The notes under the pieces are model-generated. The model saw nothing but the letters and a program-made list of their open reading frames with translations. It was not told the DNA's origin and did no database searches. A program made the position numbers and the translations under genes. A DNA stretch of 64,000 nt from Bacteroidaceae bacterium (GTDB lineage Bacteria > Bacteroidota > Bacteroidia > Bacteroidales > Muribaculaceae), in assembly GCA_021768245.1 (NCBI GenBank), contig JAETNO010000007.1:1-64000 (forward strand), read 5' to 3'. Below, in pieces: positions 34,845-44,514 of the stretch; positions within the stretch are counted from its first letter, which is position 1; the number at the start of each line of letters is the position of its first letter.

Positions 34845-36167
34845 TTATTTCTCGCTAAAAAGGGTTTCACTTAGACGTCGTAGAGCTTTCACCTTGTCCT
34901 CCTTCCGGATAAGGAATGATATATTGTAATTGGAACCGCCATATGAAATCATGCGCACAGGGATATCGGAAAGCGCCTCCATAGCTTTCGCCTCATAGCC
35001 TGTATTTGTCCATTCCATATTGCCGACCACACAAATGATAACCATATCCTTGTCAACCGTGACAGTGCCGAATTTCTTAAGTTCGTCAATGATTTCAGGG
35101 AGGAAACGTTCGGAGTCAATTGTAAGTGAGACGCCAACCTCGCTGGTGGCTATCATGTCGATAGGAGTCTTATATTTCTCGAATGTCTCAAACACGCGGG
35201 TAAGGTAGCCGTAGGCCAACAACATGCGGGAACTTTTAATTTTTATCGCCACCACGTTGTCCTTTGCTGCGACAGCTTTGATTGAAGGCTCGGTTATATT
35301 ATTGTAAATTAATGTGCCGTGGGCTTCAGGCTCAAGTGTGTTGAGCAGGCGTACAGGTATATTATTGACTTTTGCCGGAAGTACGCATGTCGGATGCAGA
35401 ATCTTGGCACCGAAATAAGCAAGTTCGGAAGCTTCTTCGTAGTGGAGTTCGTTGACAGGTTTTGTATTGTCGACAAATCTGGGGTCATTGTTGTGCATGC
35501 CATCGATATCGGTCCAGATTTCGATTTCTTCCGCCTCTATTGCCGCGCCGATGAGCGATGCCGTATAGTCGCTGCCGCCTCGTTGCAGATTGTCAATCTC
35601 GCCTGTTGAATTACGGCAGATGAATCCTTGGGTGACGAAAATATCAGCGTCGATATATTTGTCGAGCAAGGGCTGCAGATGCAGGCTGATATGCTGCATA
35701 TCAGGTTCACCGTTCTGCCCGGTTTTCATGAAATCAAGAGCCGGAAGGGCTTCAGCATACAGACCGCGTTCGTTTAGGAGTATCGTCATCATGGCGACGC
35801 TCATGATTTCGCCCTGTGCGAGTATGATTTTCTCTTCGACCTCACTAAATGTCTCGCGCTGAGTGAATGAGCGTATATAATTAAAGCAAGCCTTTATCTC
35901 CTTAAGGGCCTTCTCACGGCTCTCATGTTTGTCATAGAGAGATGCGATGGTCTTCAGATATTTTGACTCGAGGAGGTTGATTGTTTCTTTAGCACCATTA
36001 GTGTTTTTCTTGTAGAGATAATCTGATATTTCCACAAGCGAATTAGTGGTGCCTGACATAGCGGAAAGGACGATTATATTCTTCCCTCTTTCACTGACAA
36101 GATCTGCGACGTGGCGGATTCTCTCAGCCGAGCCCACCGATGTGCCTCCAAACTTTAATACTTTCAT
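34845..36167 (-). CDS. lysC: Aspartate kinase, monofunctional (LysC type)
   Basis: 440 residues. The N-terminal kinase domain starts VLKFGGTSVGSAERI and includes RGGSDYTASLIGAA and EIWTDIDGM; two ACT domains follow from about residue 305, ending with a Val/Ser-rich regulatory loop. It phosphorylates aspartate, the first step to DAP, lysine and threonine, and the ACT pair implies feedback control, probably by lysine given its partner lysA. No homoserine dehydrogenase is fused. Confidence 0.94.
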   Translation of the reverse strand: MKVLKFGGTSVGSAERIRHVADLVSERGKNIIVLSAMSGTTNSLVEISDYLYKKNTNGAKETINLLESKYLKTIASLYDKHESREKALKEIKACFNYIRSFTQRETFSEVEEKIILAQGEIMSVAMMTILLNERGLYAEALPALDFMKTGQNGEPDMQHISLHLQPLLDKYIDADIFVTQGFICRNSTGEIDNLQRGGSDYTASLIGAAIEAEEIEIWTDIDGMHNNDPRFVDNTKPVNELHYEEASELAYFGAKILHPTCVLPAKVNNIPVRLLNTLEPEAHGTLIYNNITEPSIKAVAAKDNVVAIKIKSSRMLLAYGYLTRVFETFEKYKTPIDMIATSEVGVSLTIDSERFLPEIIDELKKFGTVTVDKDMVIICVVGNMEWTNTGYEAKAMEALSDIPVRMISYGGSNYNISFLIRKEDKVKALRRLSETLFSEK

Positions 36168-36246
36168 ATCCTATATTTTATAATGTAGTTACGTGAACGA
36201 TTGGCGGTTTTGCTTTTAGAAAAGGAGCTTCTATGCAAAATCGCAA

Positions 36247-36254
36247 CAAAATTA
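36247..36254 (-). promoter_or_regulatory. -7 element of the lysC run (TAATTTTG)
   Basis: A perfect TAnnTTTG on the minus strand, with a start expected near 36240, about 73 nt before the lysC ATG. The -33 element is not clear. Confidence 0.5.
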
Positions 36255-36292
36255 CTAAAAATCTTCTGAAATATAGAAATTTATAATCCCAA

Positions 36293-38362
36293 TTATTGTG
36301 CGCCCATACGTTTTAACAGGGAGTAGGAGGGAACTATACCAAGCTCTCCGGAACGACTTAAATCCGGGAAAGCCTTTCTGGAATCCCCCAAAGACAGATA
36401 TACGAACCCCCTGTTGTAATATGCTTCTCCGAAATCAGGCTTAAGCTCGATAGCCCGCGAGAACGCTTTAATAGCTTCGTCATATGCCCCGGATTCAGCG
36501 AGCATCACTCCTTTATTATATGCTGCCACCGGCATGGTCGGTGACAGGCGAATTACCCGGTCTATATCATCAAGGGCATCTCTCAATTCTTCAATAGGAA
36601 TCGTCCGTAAATCAGGAAGACTGCCATATCTGTCAATTACTGACAGGTACGATGCTTGGGCGCGCAATAGATAAGCCACGGCAAAGTCAGGAGTAAGTTC
36701 TATCGCCCGTGAAAGGTCGGTTATGGCTTTATCATAATTTTTCAAAGTGATGAAGTCCATCGCGCGTCCAAGATAGTCTATAGCTCTCGGGCTATGGTTG
36801 GCTATATATGAATTGTAAAATTCTATTGAAGAGCGATGGGCATCGTCTGTTTCGGGCCCATTTAGACCTGATTCCCGGTTGGCGACTTGAAGTACAAATC
36901 GAAGCAGCCGTGTAGCGTTCAAATCATCTACCTCTCGTATGTACTCGCTGTTGAGTTTTATTTCTGTCGGAGATGTATAATAGGTTATAAGGAAATATGG
37001 TTCGAGTTCGACTCTCATATCCTTGTCCTGCACCCTTCCGCGAATATCGGATGCAGAGGAATAGTCCATATCCTGCCTAAAATTGTTTGAGACGGTGGTA
37101 AGTGACGAGAACCTGCGCTTAACCTGTTCCTGAGTCTCTGTTATTGTTTCCGGGCTTTCGTGAGAGTCAGTTGTATGTATCGATTGTGTACTTCCTCCGA
37201 GGGTGCCATCGTCCGGAGTGGAATCATCAATGCCGAATTGTCTGTCTGCCGGAAGCTGTACGCTCGTTTTGGCAAGAGCAAGGGAATGGTCATAGTCTTT
37301 CTGAGCTGACCGAATGTCACCTTTTCGCCGTTTTATATCGAAGCGCAGGAAATAGGCTGCGGCAAAATCCGGAAACGCATCTATTACCTTATCGAGATCC
37401 CTGATAGCATTACTGTAGTCTCCGATTTCAGCCAAAAGTATGGAACGGTTATATAATGTCTTATAGTCGTTTGGGTTAAGGTCTAAGACTTTTGTGAAAT
37501 CCTCTATAGCTCGGTTTGTATCGTGAACCTCGGCTCTTAATAGACCTCGGTTGAAGATTGCAATCGTATTTACAGGATCAATTTCAATCGCGCGGTCATA
37601 ATCCTCGAACGCTCCGCGAAGGTCGTCGTTCATGTAGCGCAGATATGCGCGGTTGATGTAGAGACCTGCATGCTGTGGTTCTATTTTGACCGCCATATCC
37701 ATATCGGCCAATGCGCTTTCAAAATCTTTGCCAGATTTAATCGAGATATCCGCGCGGAGTATATAGGCGTTTATTGCCCCGGAATTAATCTCAAGCGCTT
37801 TTTCAATATCATTCTTTGCCCCGATTGTGTCTTTCATCTCAAGACGCAGTCGCGCACGTCCCGTATATGCGTTTTCGAATTTGGGATATTTGCGTATGAG
37901 AAGGTCGAACGTCTTTGCCGCGCCGATTGTATCGCGTGTGTCGTGGAGCGCAATCGCCTTGTTGAAAAGCACTCCCCGGCTATCGGGCTGCATCTCAAGC
38001 ACTTTGTCATAATCTTCGATTGCCGCTTTATTCTTCCTGAGGCTCTGACGGGCTATTCCACGCACTTCATAAGCATCCATGATAAATGGATTGCGTTCAA
38101 GAGCTAATGATGCATCTTCTTCCGCACCGATATAATCATCAAGATTAAGTTTCGCCACAGCTCTGTAGAAATAAGGTCGGGCAAGATGTGGATTTACACT
38201 TATGACCTGATTGAAATATTGAATGGAAAGCACATAGTCCTCAAAATAATGAGTGTTCGCGCCTATACGCATCACCTGGTCAGTGTTGATTTGGGCGCGT
38301 CCCGTAAGAATCGTGCCTATCAGAAATATGACGAACAGAAGTCTGCTTTTGCGATGCGACAT
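36293..38362 (-). CDS. Secreted or periplasmic multi-TPR protein
   Basis: About 689 residues from the Met at 38362. A signal peptide (SRLLFVIFLIGTILTGRAQ) is followed by around ten consecutive TPR units (residues 25-370) with the pattern A-xx-DYxxAL-LxPxx. A non-TPR insert of about 110 residues (roughly 375-490) is rich in Ser, Thr, Asp and Glu. Three or four more TPR units run to the end. It should be a periplasmic scaffold, and Bacteroidales encode many such proteins of unknown role. Its -7 box (38400-38407) lies 50 bp from that of the divergent VanX-like gene. Confidence 0.82.
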   Translation of the reverse strand: MSHRKSRLLFVIFLIGTILTGRAQINTDQVMRIGANTHYFEDYVLSIQYFNQVISVNPHLARPYFYRAVAKLNLDDYIGAEEDASLALERNPFIMDAYEVRGIARQSLRKNKAAIEDYDKVLEMQPDSRGVLFNKAIALHDTRDTIGAAKTFDLLIRKYPKFENAYTGRARLRLEMKDTIGAKNDIEKALEINSGAINAYILRADISIKSGKDFESALADMDMAVKIEPQHAGLYINRAYLRYMNDDLRGAFEDYDRAIEIDPVNTIAIFNRGLLRAEVHDTNRAIEDFTKVLDLNPNDYKTLYNRSILLAEIGDYSNAIRDLDKVIDAFPDFAAAYFLRFDIKRRKGDIRSAQKDYDHSLALAKTSVQLPADRQFGIDDSTPDDGTLGGSTQSIHTTDSHESPETITETQEQVKRRFSSLTTVSNNFRQDMDYSSASDIRGRVQDKDMRVELEPYFLITYYTSPTEIKLNSEYIREVDDLNATRLLRFVLQVANRESGLNGPETDDAHRSSIEFYNSYIANHSPRAIDYLGRAMDFITLKNYDKAITDLSRAIELTPDFAVAYLLRAQASYLSVIDRYGSLPDLRTIPIEELRDALDDIDRVIRLSPTMPVAAYNKGVMLAESGAYDEAIKAFSRAIELKPDFGEAYYNRGFVYLSLGDSRKAFPDLSRSGELGIVPSYSLLKRMGAQ

Positions 38363-38399
38363 TTGCAAGATATATGTGACCGTAGTTTTAAGTTAACGG

Positions 38400-38407
38400 C
38401 AAAAGTA
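38400..38407 (-). promoter_or_regulatory. -7 element of the multi-TPR gene (TACTTTTG)
   Basis: A consensus match on the minus strand, 38 bp from the preferred ATG at 38362. No TTG lies at 19-21 bp. Confidence 0.45.
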
Positions 38408-38449
38408 GTGTTTTATGTGAAAAGAGATGGCATTTTTAAGGAATTTTCA

Positions 38450-38457
38450 TAAATTTG
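38450..38457 (+). promoter_or_regulatory. -7 element 4 nt before the VanX-like start codon (TAAATTTG)
   Basis: TAAATTTG is followed by TATC and then ATG at 38462. The geometry is the same as at the NlpC/P60 gene and predicts a leaderless or nearly leaderless message. No -33 TTG is seen. Confidence 0.45.
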
Positions 38458-38461
38458 TATC

Positions 38462-39151
38462 ATGATTTCACACCGAGCATTATCATATATAATAGCCGTT
38501 ATTTTAACAATGTCGTGTCATGAATCTATGATGTCGGGTAATCCAGACCTTGACAGTCGATTCCAGTCGGAAGGTTTTATCGATGTAGCCGAGGCGGACT
38601 CGACAATATATGTCCGTTTGATGTATGCCACGGATGATAATTTCACTGGAGCTGTCCTGTACGATGGTTTGGAAAAAGCCTATCTTCATCCAAAAACAGC
38701 AAAAGCTCTCTTACGGGCGCAGAAATCACTTAAGGATTTACATCCCGATTATTCATTGCTCATAAAGGATGCCGCCCGACCGATGAGCGTACAACGCAAA
38801 ATGTTTCGCACTGTGCAGGGGACCCCTAAAGCTAATTATGTCGCAAATCCGTCGAAAGGAGGCGGACTTCACAATTATGGACTTGCAGTCGACATAACGA
38901 TTGTTGATTCCAATGGGAATGAATTGCCAATGGGAACACCTGTTGACCATTTAGGTCCTGAAGCCAATATTGACAAAGAGTCGCAGCTTGTCACCCAAGG
39001 CATTATTTCCGAGACTGAGCGTCAGAACAGATTGCTGCTCAGACGGGTGATGAAGGACGCCGGGTTCACACCTTTACGGACTGAGTGGTGGCATTTTAAT
39101 TTTGTAAGCAAACGACAGGCCAGGATGTCCTATAAACTGCTCGATTTTTAA
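38462..39151 (+). CDS. D-Ala-D-Ala dipeptidase-like lipoprotein (peptidase family M15, VanX-like)
   Basis: 229 residues. A short lipoprotein signal ends at Cys19 (ILTMSC). The M15D zinc and catalytic residues are present: Arg106 in DAARP, His137 and Asp144 in GLHNYGLAVD, Glu208 and His211 in EWWHF. VanX/DdpX enzymes hydrolyse D-Ala-D-Ala; as a periplasmic lipoprotein with no vanHA genes nearby, this one more likely recycles wall dipeptides than gives glycopeptide resistance. It could also act on stem peptides. Confidence 0.85.
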   Translation: MISHRALSYIIAVILTMSCHESMMSGNPDLDSRFQSEGFIDVAEADSTIYVRLMYATDDNFTGAVLYDGLEKAYLHPKTAKALLRAQKSLKDLHPDYSLLIKDAARPMSVQRKMFRTVQGTPKANYVANPSKGGGLHNYGLAVDITIVDSNGNELPMGTPVDHLGPEANIDKESQLVTQGIISETERQNRLLLRRVMKDAGFTPLRTEWWHFNFVSKRQARMSYKLLDF

Positions 39152-39163
39152 ATAAAAATTGAC

Positions 39164-39171
39164 TAATTTTG
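39164..39171 (+). promoter_or_regulatory. -7 element of prfC (TAATTTTG)
   Basis: A perfect TAnnTTTG 13 bp after the VanX-like stop codon, about 90 nt before the prfC ATG. No clear -33 TTG. Confidence 0.5.
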
Positions 39172-39261
39172 CAGATTGAACAGATGGGTGACTGTAAAAA
39201 TACGATTCCTCATCACTTATAATCATAGAATAACGATAGAAAGCATAGAATAACAAGGACC

Positions 39262-40839
39262 ATGACTCTTAAAGAAGAAATAGCCCGCAGACGCACTTTT
39301 GCCATCATTTCCCATCCTGACGCAGGAAAAACCACGCTCACAGAAAAATTACTCCTTTTTGGAGGTGCAATCCATGTTGCCGGTGCGGTAAAATCGAATA
39401 AAATAAAAAAAACGGCCACGTCCGACTGGATGGAGATTGAAAAACAGAGAGGTATTTCTGTCGCTACATCTGTCATGGGATTTAATTATGGAGACTATAA
39501 AATCAATATTCTTGACACTCCGGGCCACCAGGATTTCGCGGAGGATACGTACAGGACATTGACTGCTGTCGACAGTGTGATTATCGTTGTCGACGTAGCT
39601 AAAGGTGTGGAACAGCAGACACGGAGATTAATGGAAGTGTGTCGTATGCGCAACACCCCCGTGATAATCTTTGTCAATAAGCTCGACCGTGAAGGACGTG
39701 ACCCTTTTGATATTCTTGATGAGTTGGAAAGCGAGCTTAAAATCAGCGTGCGTCCACTCTCTTGGCCTATAAATATAGGTGCAAAGTTTAAAGGCGTGTA
39801 CAATATATTCGAACATTCCCTTGACCTTTTCACTCCCGATAAGCAAAGAGTAAGTGAACGAGTTGAAATCGATTCCGTAAATGATCCGCGTATAGATGAG
39901 GCTGTCGGAGAGGCCGACGCCGAAAAGCTGCGTGAAGACCTTGAGCTCATCGAAGGCGTATACCCCGAATTCAATGTCGATGAGTATCTTGAAGGCAAGG
40001 TCGCGCCCGTATTTTTTGGCTCAGCCCTCAATACTTTTGGTGTCAAGGAATTGCTTGATTGTTTTGTCAAAATAGCGCCGTCACCGAGACCGACGGTTGC
40101 TGAAGAGAGGGAAATAAAGCCGGAAGAGGAAGGTTTCTCCGGATTTGTATTCAAGATTCATGCCAATATGGATCCCAACCATCGTTCTTGCATAGCTTTT
40201 GTCAAAGTATGTTCTGGTAAATTTGAGCGAAATGCACCATATCGTCATATCCGCTCTGGCAAAACGATGAAATTTGCCGCTCCGACGGCCTTCATGGCTC
40301 AGAAAAAGAATATTGTGGACGAGGCCTTTCCGGGTGACATAGTCGGTATCCCCGACACAGGGAATTTCAAGATTGGTGACACTATAACTTCCGGCGAGTC
40401 GCTCCATTTTAAAGGATTGCCGAGTTTCTCTCCCGAGATGTTTAAATATATCGAGAATTCTGACCCGATGAAAGCCAAACAGCTTGATAAAGGCATACAA
40501 CAGCTTATGGACGAAGGTGTGGCTCAGCTCTTTGTCAATCAGTTCAACGGAAGAAAGATTATCGGTACTGTCGGACAGCTGCAATTTGAGGTTATTCAAT
40601 ACCGTCTGCTTCATGAGTATGGCGCCCAATGCCGTTGGGAACCGATTTCATTATATAAGGCATGCTGGATTGAGAGCGACGATGATGAAGCTCTTGCAGC
40701 GTTCAAGAAAAGGAAATTTCAGTTCATGGCAGTAGATAAAGAGGGACGGGATGTATTTCTTGCTGACTCAAACTACGTCTTGCAGATGGCACAGAGTGAC
40801 TTCCCGAAAATCCGCTTCCATTTCTCAAGCGAGTTCTGA
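39262..40839 (+). CDS. prfC: Peptide chain release factor 3
   Basis: 525 residues, the usual length. The translational GTPase motifs are complete: G1 SHPDAGKTT, G2 region RGISVATS, G3 DTPGHQDF, G4 NKLD, and domains II and III follow, with LQFEVIQYRL near the C-terminus as in RF3. It recycles RF1/RF2 from the ribosome after termination. It is distinguished from EF-G by length and the RF3-specific C-terminus. Confidence 0.96.
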   Translation: MTLKEEIARRRTFAIISHPDAGKTTLTEKLLLFGGAIHVAGAVKSNKIKKTATSDWMEIEKQRGISVATSVMGFNYGDYKINILDTPGHQDFAEDTYRTLTAVDSVIIVVDVAKGVEQQTRRLMEVCRMRNTPVIIFVNKLDREGRDPFDILDELESELKISVRPLSWPINIGAKFKGVYNIFEHSLDLFTPDKQRVSERVEIDSVNDPRIDEAVGEADAEKLREDLELIEGVYPEFNVDEYLEGKVAPVFFGSALNTFGVKELLDCFVKIAPSPRPTVAEEREIKPEEEGFSGFVFKIHANMDPNHRSCIAFVKVCSGKFERNAPYRHIRSGKTMKFAAPTAFMAQKKNIVDEAFPGDIVGIPDTGNFKIGDTITSGESLHFKGLPSFSPEMFKYIENSDPMKAKQLDKGIQQLMDEGVAQLFVNQFNGRKIIGTVGQLQFEVIQYRLLHEYGAQCRWEPISLYKACWIESDDDEALAAFKKRKFQFMAVDKEGRDVFLADSNYVLQMAQSDFPKIRFHFSSEF

Positions 40840-40926
40840 CAATTGGAAATATTTTGATTAAAAAATAAACACGCAGACCTATAATTTGTTAACTTTATAT
40901 CTAACCGAAATTACACAGTTAATTAC

Positions 40927-42444
40927 ATGGAAAACAACAAGAACACATTTTCAATGAGCCGTAATCATATAGAGCGGACTCTTGGGAAATCAGCCGCGGA
41001 TTTTACGCGCGCTGACATCATAGACTATATCCGACAGGAGGGTATTGAGATGGTCAATTTTATGTATGCGGCTGCTGACGGCCGATTGAAAACCCTCAAT
41101 TTTGTAATCAATTCGCTTGACTATCTCGAGACCATCCTATCCACAGGAGAAAGGGTAGACGGTTCAAGCCTGTTTCCCTTCATCGAAGCCGGAAAGAGTG
41201 ACTTATACGTGATTCCACGCTATGCATCGGCCTTTCGTGACCCCTTTGCCGAGATTCCTACCTTGACATTGCTATGCAGTTATTTCGATAAGGACGGAAA
41301 TCCCCTTGACAGCGACCCTCGCCGTGTGCTGGAGCGCGCATGTAAAGAATTTACGGAAGTCTCAGGACTTGAATTCGAATGTATGGGAGAGTTGGAATTC
41401 TATGTTATCGGATCTGACCCCGGTACTTTCCCTGCTACTGACCAGAAGGGATATCATGAATCAGCTCCGTTTGCCAAGTTCAACGATTTCCGGACAAAGG
41501 CAATGTCATTGATAGCCTCAACCGGAGGACAGATTAAATACGGTCATTCTGAAGTAGGCAATTTCAAACACAATTCTCTCATTTATGAGCAGAACGAAAT
41601 TGAGTTTCTTCCCAATCCGGCATTGAAGGCTGCCGATCAATTGCTCCTTGCAAAGTGGATAATCCGTACTCTTGCCGCTAAAGAGGGCCTTGATGTGACT
41701 TTTGCACCAAAAATCACTGTAGGTAAAGCCGGCTCCGGTTTCCATATACATATGCGTCTAATGAAGGACGGCCAGAATGTCACCCAGACTGCAGACCGCA
41801 AGCTCAGCGATGATGCGCGCAGGGTTATCGCCGGACTTATGACGCTTGCTCCGTCAATCACCGCTTTCGGGAACACCAATCCTACAAGCTATCTGCGCCT
41901 TGTGCCTCATCAGGAAGCGCCAACAAATATTTGCTGGGGTGACCGTAACCGCTCCGTACTCGTGAGGTTTCCTCTTGGTTGGACATCAGGGAAAGACATG
42001 TGCGTGCAGGTGAATCCTTCCGATAGATGCGAAATGGAGACATATGCCAAGCAGACTTTTGAGATGCGCTCTCCGGATTGCTCAGCTAACGTCTATGAAC
42101 TCATGGCTGCACTATGTGTGGCTGCCCGTCTTGGATTTGAGATGAGCAAGGAAGAAGCATTGAAGATTGCCAAGAATACATATGTGGATGTAAATATCCA
42201 TGCTAAAGAAAATGCATCCAAGTTGGCTAAGCTCGCGACACTGCCTACATGTTGCGTGGAGTCTGCGGATTGCCTTGAAAAGCATCGTGATTTCTATGAG
42301 AAACGCAATGTTTTTGCTCCGGCGATGATTGATTCCCTGATAGCCGCCTTGCGGTCTTTTGACGATAAGAATCTTGCAGCTCAGCTTAAATCCGATCCTA
42401 TAGAACTTCAGAAACTCGTAAACCGCTTTTTTTACTGCGGATAG
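40927..42444 (+). CDS. glnA: Glutamine synthetase, type I-like
   Basis: 505 residues. The catalytic core is clear: GELEFYV (metal Glu), NEIEF, GSGFHIHM (ATP/metal His), NPTSYLRLVP and NRSVLVRFP. It forms glutamine from glutamate and ammonia. It belongs to the GlnA fold rather than the much longer GSIII common in Bacteroidales. The adenylylation context NLYDLP is missing; at that place it reads NTYVDVNIHAKEN, so AMP control of the enteric kind is unlikely. ligA starts 24 bp downstream. Confidence 0.9.
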   Translation: MENNKNTFSMSRNHIERTLGKSAADFTRADIIDYIRQEGIEMVNFMYAAADGRLKTLNFVINSLDYLETILSTGERVDGSSLFPFIEAGKSDLYVIPRYASAFRDPFAEIPTLTLLCSYFDKDGNPLDSDPRRVLERACKEFTEVSGLEFECMGELEFYVIGSDPGTFPATDQKGYHESAPFAKFNDFRTKAMSLIASTGGQIKYGHSEVGNFKHNSLIYEQNEIEFLPNPALKAADQLLLAKWIIRTLAAKEGLDVTFAPKITVGKAGSGFHIHMRLMKDGQNVTQTADRKLSDDARRVIAGLMTLAPSITAFGNTNPTSYLRLVPHQEAPTNICWGDRNRSVLVRFPLGWTSGKDMCVQVNPSDRCEMETYAKQTFEMRSPDCSANVYELMAALCVAARLGFEMSKEEALKIAKNTYVDVNIHAKENASKLAKLATLPTCCVESADCLEKHRDFYEKRNVFAPAMIDSLIAALRSFDDKNLAAQLKSDPIELQKLVNRFFYCG

Positions 42445-42468
42445 TTTTTAACCATTCATATTACCCCG

Positions 42469-44490
42469 ATGTCAACACCTGACCAGCGCATTAACGAGCT
42501 CCGAGAAGAGCTTAACCGTCATAATCATGCATATTATGTAGAAAATAGTCCTGTCATAAGTGACTATGACTACGATATGATGATGAAAGAGCTTGAAAAG
42601 CTCGAGAAGGAACATCCTGAACTTGACGACCCTCTGTCTCCGTCTCATCGCGTCGGTTCGGATATCACCAAGGGTTTCATACAGGTCGCTCACGAAAGGC
42701 CGATGCTTTCTTTAGGCAACACCTATAGTATTGAGGAAGTCGATGAATGGGTAGAACGCTGCAATGATTCTCTCGGCAACTCGGGGGGACTCAGGTCTGT
42801 TCCCATTGTGGGAGAGATGAAGTTTGATGGAACGAGTATCTCTCTTATGTATGAGAACGGGCGTCTTGTCCGCGCAGTGACAAGAGGTGACGGAGTGAAG
42901 GGTGATGATGTCACTGAAAATATAAAGACAATACGAAGCATCCCCCTTACGCTCCAAGGTAATGATTATCCAAAATCATTTGAGATCAGAGGTGAAATCG
43001 TACTCCCGTGGAAAGCCTTCGACCGTTTGAACGAGGAGAGGGCTTTCAACGAGGAGCCTCTGTTTGCCAACCCACGAAATGCCGCTGCCGGAACTTTGAA
43101 AATGCAGAACTCGGCTGAGGTTTCACGCCGTGGACTCGATGCATACTTCTATTATCTATTGTCGGATGAACTGCCGTGTGACAATCATTATGACAATATG
43201 ATGCTCGCACGGAAATGGGGGTTTAAAGTCAGCCATCTCATGACCTTGCTCCATTCAATCAATGAAGTTGACGCTTTTATAAAGCGTCTTGATGTGGAGC
43301 GAAAAGAACTGCCTGTTGCGACTGACGGTCTGGTATTCAAAGTCAACAATCTGCGTCAGCAACTCAATCTTGGTTACACGGCAAAATCTCCGCGCTGGGC
43401 CATTGCTTATAAATTTGCGGCAGAAAGGGCTCTGACGCGACTGCGCTTTGTCTCATTTGAGGTCGGACGTATGGGCGTTATAACTCCGGTTGCGAATCTT
43501 GAGCCTGTACTGCTGTCAGGAACGATTGTGAAACGTGCCTCGCTCCACAATGAAGATATCGTTAAGAATCTTGATATCCATGACCACGACATGCTTTATG
43601 TGGAGAAGGGAGGTGAGATTATCCCGAAGATAACCGGTGTCGATATCGCTGCCAGGGAAGAAGGTGCTCAACGGATTAAATTTATCACTCACTGTCCGGA
43701 TTGCGGCACGTCATTAATCCGTATTCCGGGAGAGGCATCATGGCTATGTCCTAACAAATATGGTTGCCGTCCGCAGATAATCGGGCGTCTTGAACATTAT
43801 GTAGGGCGTCATGCAATGGATATCGAAGGGGTAGGCGAGGAAAACGCCGCGCTTCTCTACGAAGCCGGACTCGTAAAAGATATCGCTGATTTCTATACAT
43901 TGAGAAATTCCGAGCTTGAGAAACTTGAAAGGGTCGGGCCACGTACAGCCCAACGCATCACAGACGGCGTAGAAGCATCTAAATCCGTACCATTTGAGCG
44001 TGTGGTCTACTCTCTTTCAATCCCTTTTGTAGGGGAGACCGTGGCAAGGAAACTCGCAAGAGGAGTCGGCAATATCGATGCTCTCATGACAATGAGCCAC
44101 GACGAACTTACGGCGATAGATGATATAGGTCCGAAAATAGCTGACGCCATAATTGAATATTTCGCAGTGCCCGGCAACCGGCAAATCATAGAGCGTTTGC
44201 GAGAGGCAGGGGTTCAGATGTCAATGCCTCAGACAGACATGTCGGGTTACACCGATATTCTTGCAGGAAAAACAATAGTCATCAGCGGAGTATTTGAAAA
44301 ATATTCACGAGAGGAATATAAGGCGATGATTGAGAAGAACGGTGGTAAAAATGCCGGTTCTATCTCAAAAAAGACTACCTTCGTGCTTGCCGGAGAGAAC
44401 ATGGGCCCATCGAAACTTGAGAAAGCCCGTTCCCTCGGGGTGCCAATCATCTATGAAAACCAATTCCTTGAAATGCTGAGAGAAGAGTAG
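42469..44490 (+). CDS. ligA: NAD-dependent DNA ligase
   Basis: 673 residues with the full LigA order: Ia domain, adenylation domain with Lys118 in the KFDG motif (118-121), OB fold, four-Cys zinc finger (CPDC...CPNKYGC), HhH domain with VGEENA and GPRTAQRI, and a C-terminal BRCT from about residue 595. It seals Okazaki fragments and repair nicks. The gene runs into the rnpB region, which is transcribed toward it. Confidence 0.97.
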   Translation: MSTPDQRINELREELNRHNHAYYVENSPVISDYDYDMMMKELEKLEKEHPELDDPLSPSHRVGSDITKGFIQVAHERPMLSLGNTYSIEEVDEWVERCNDSLGNSGGLRSVPIVGEMKFDGTSISLMYENGRLVRAVTRGDGVKGDDVTENIKTIRSIPLTLQGNDYPKSFEIRGEIVLPWKAFDRLNEERAFNEEPLFANPRNAAAGTLKMQNSAEVSRRGLDAYFYYLLSDELPCDNHYDNMMLARKWGFKVSHLMTLLHSINEVDAFIKRLDVERKELPVATDGLVFKVNNLRQQLNLGYTAKSPRWAIAYKFAAERALTRLRFVSFEVGRMGVITPVANLEPVLLSGTIVKRASLHNEDIVKNLDIHDHDMLYVEKGGEIIPKITGVDIAAREEGAQRIKFITHCPDCGTSLIRIPGEASWLCPNKYGCRPQIIGRLEHYVGRHAMDIEGVGEENAALLYEAGLVKDIADFYTLRNSELEKLERVGPRTAQRITDGVEASKSVPFERVVYSLSIPFVGETVARKLARGVGNIDALMTMSHDELTAIDDIGPKIADAIIEYFAVPGNRQIIERLREAGVQMSMPQTDMSGYTDILAGKTIVISGVFEKYSREEYKAMIEKNGGKNAGSISKKTTFVLAGENMGPSKLEKARSLGVPIIYENQFLEMLREE

Positions 44491-44514
44491 GGTAGGTGAG
44501 TTTAAAATAAAAAA

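Noticed and set aside
38462..39151. Glycopeptide resistance gene vanX
   Set aside because: No vanH or vanA-type ligase is nearby, and the product is a lipoprotein, unlike the cytoplasmic resistance VanX.
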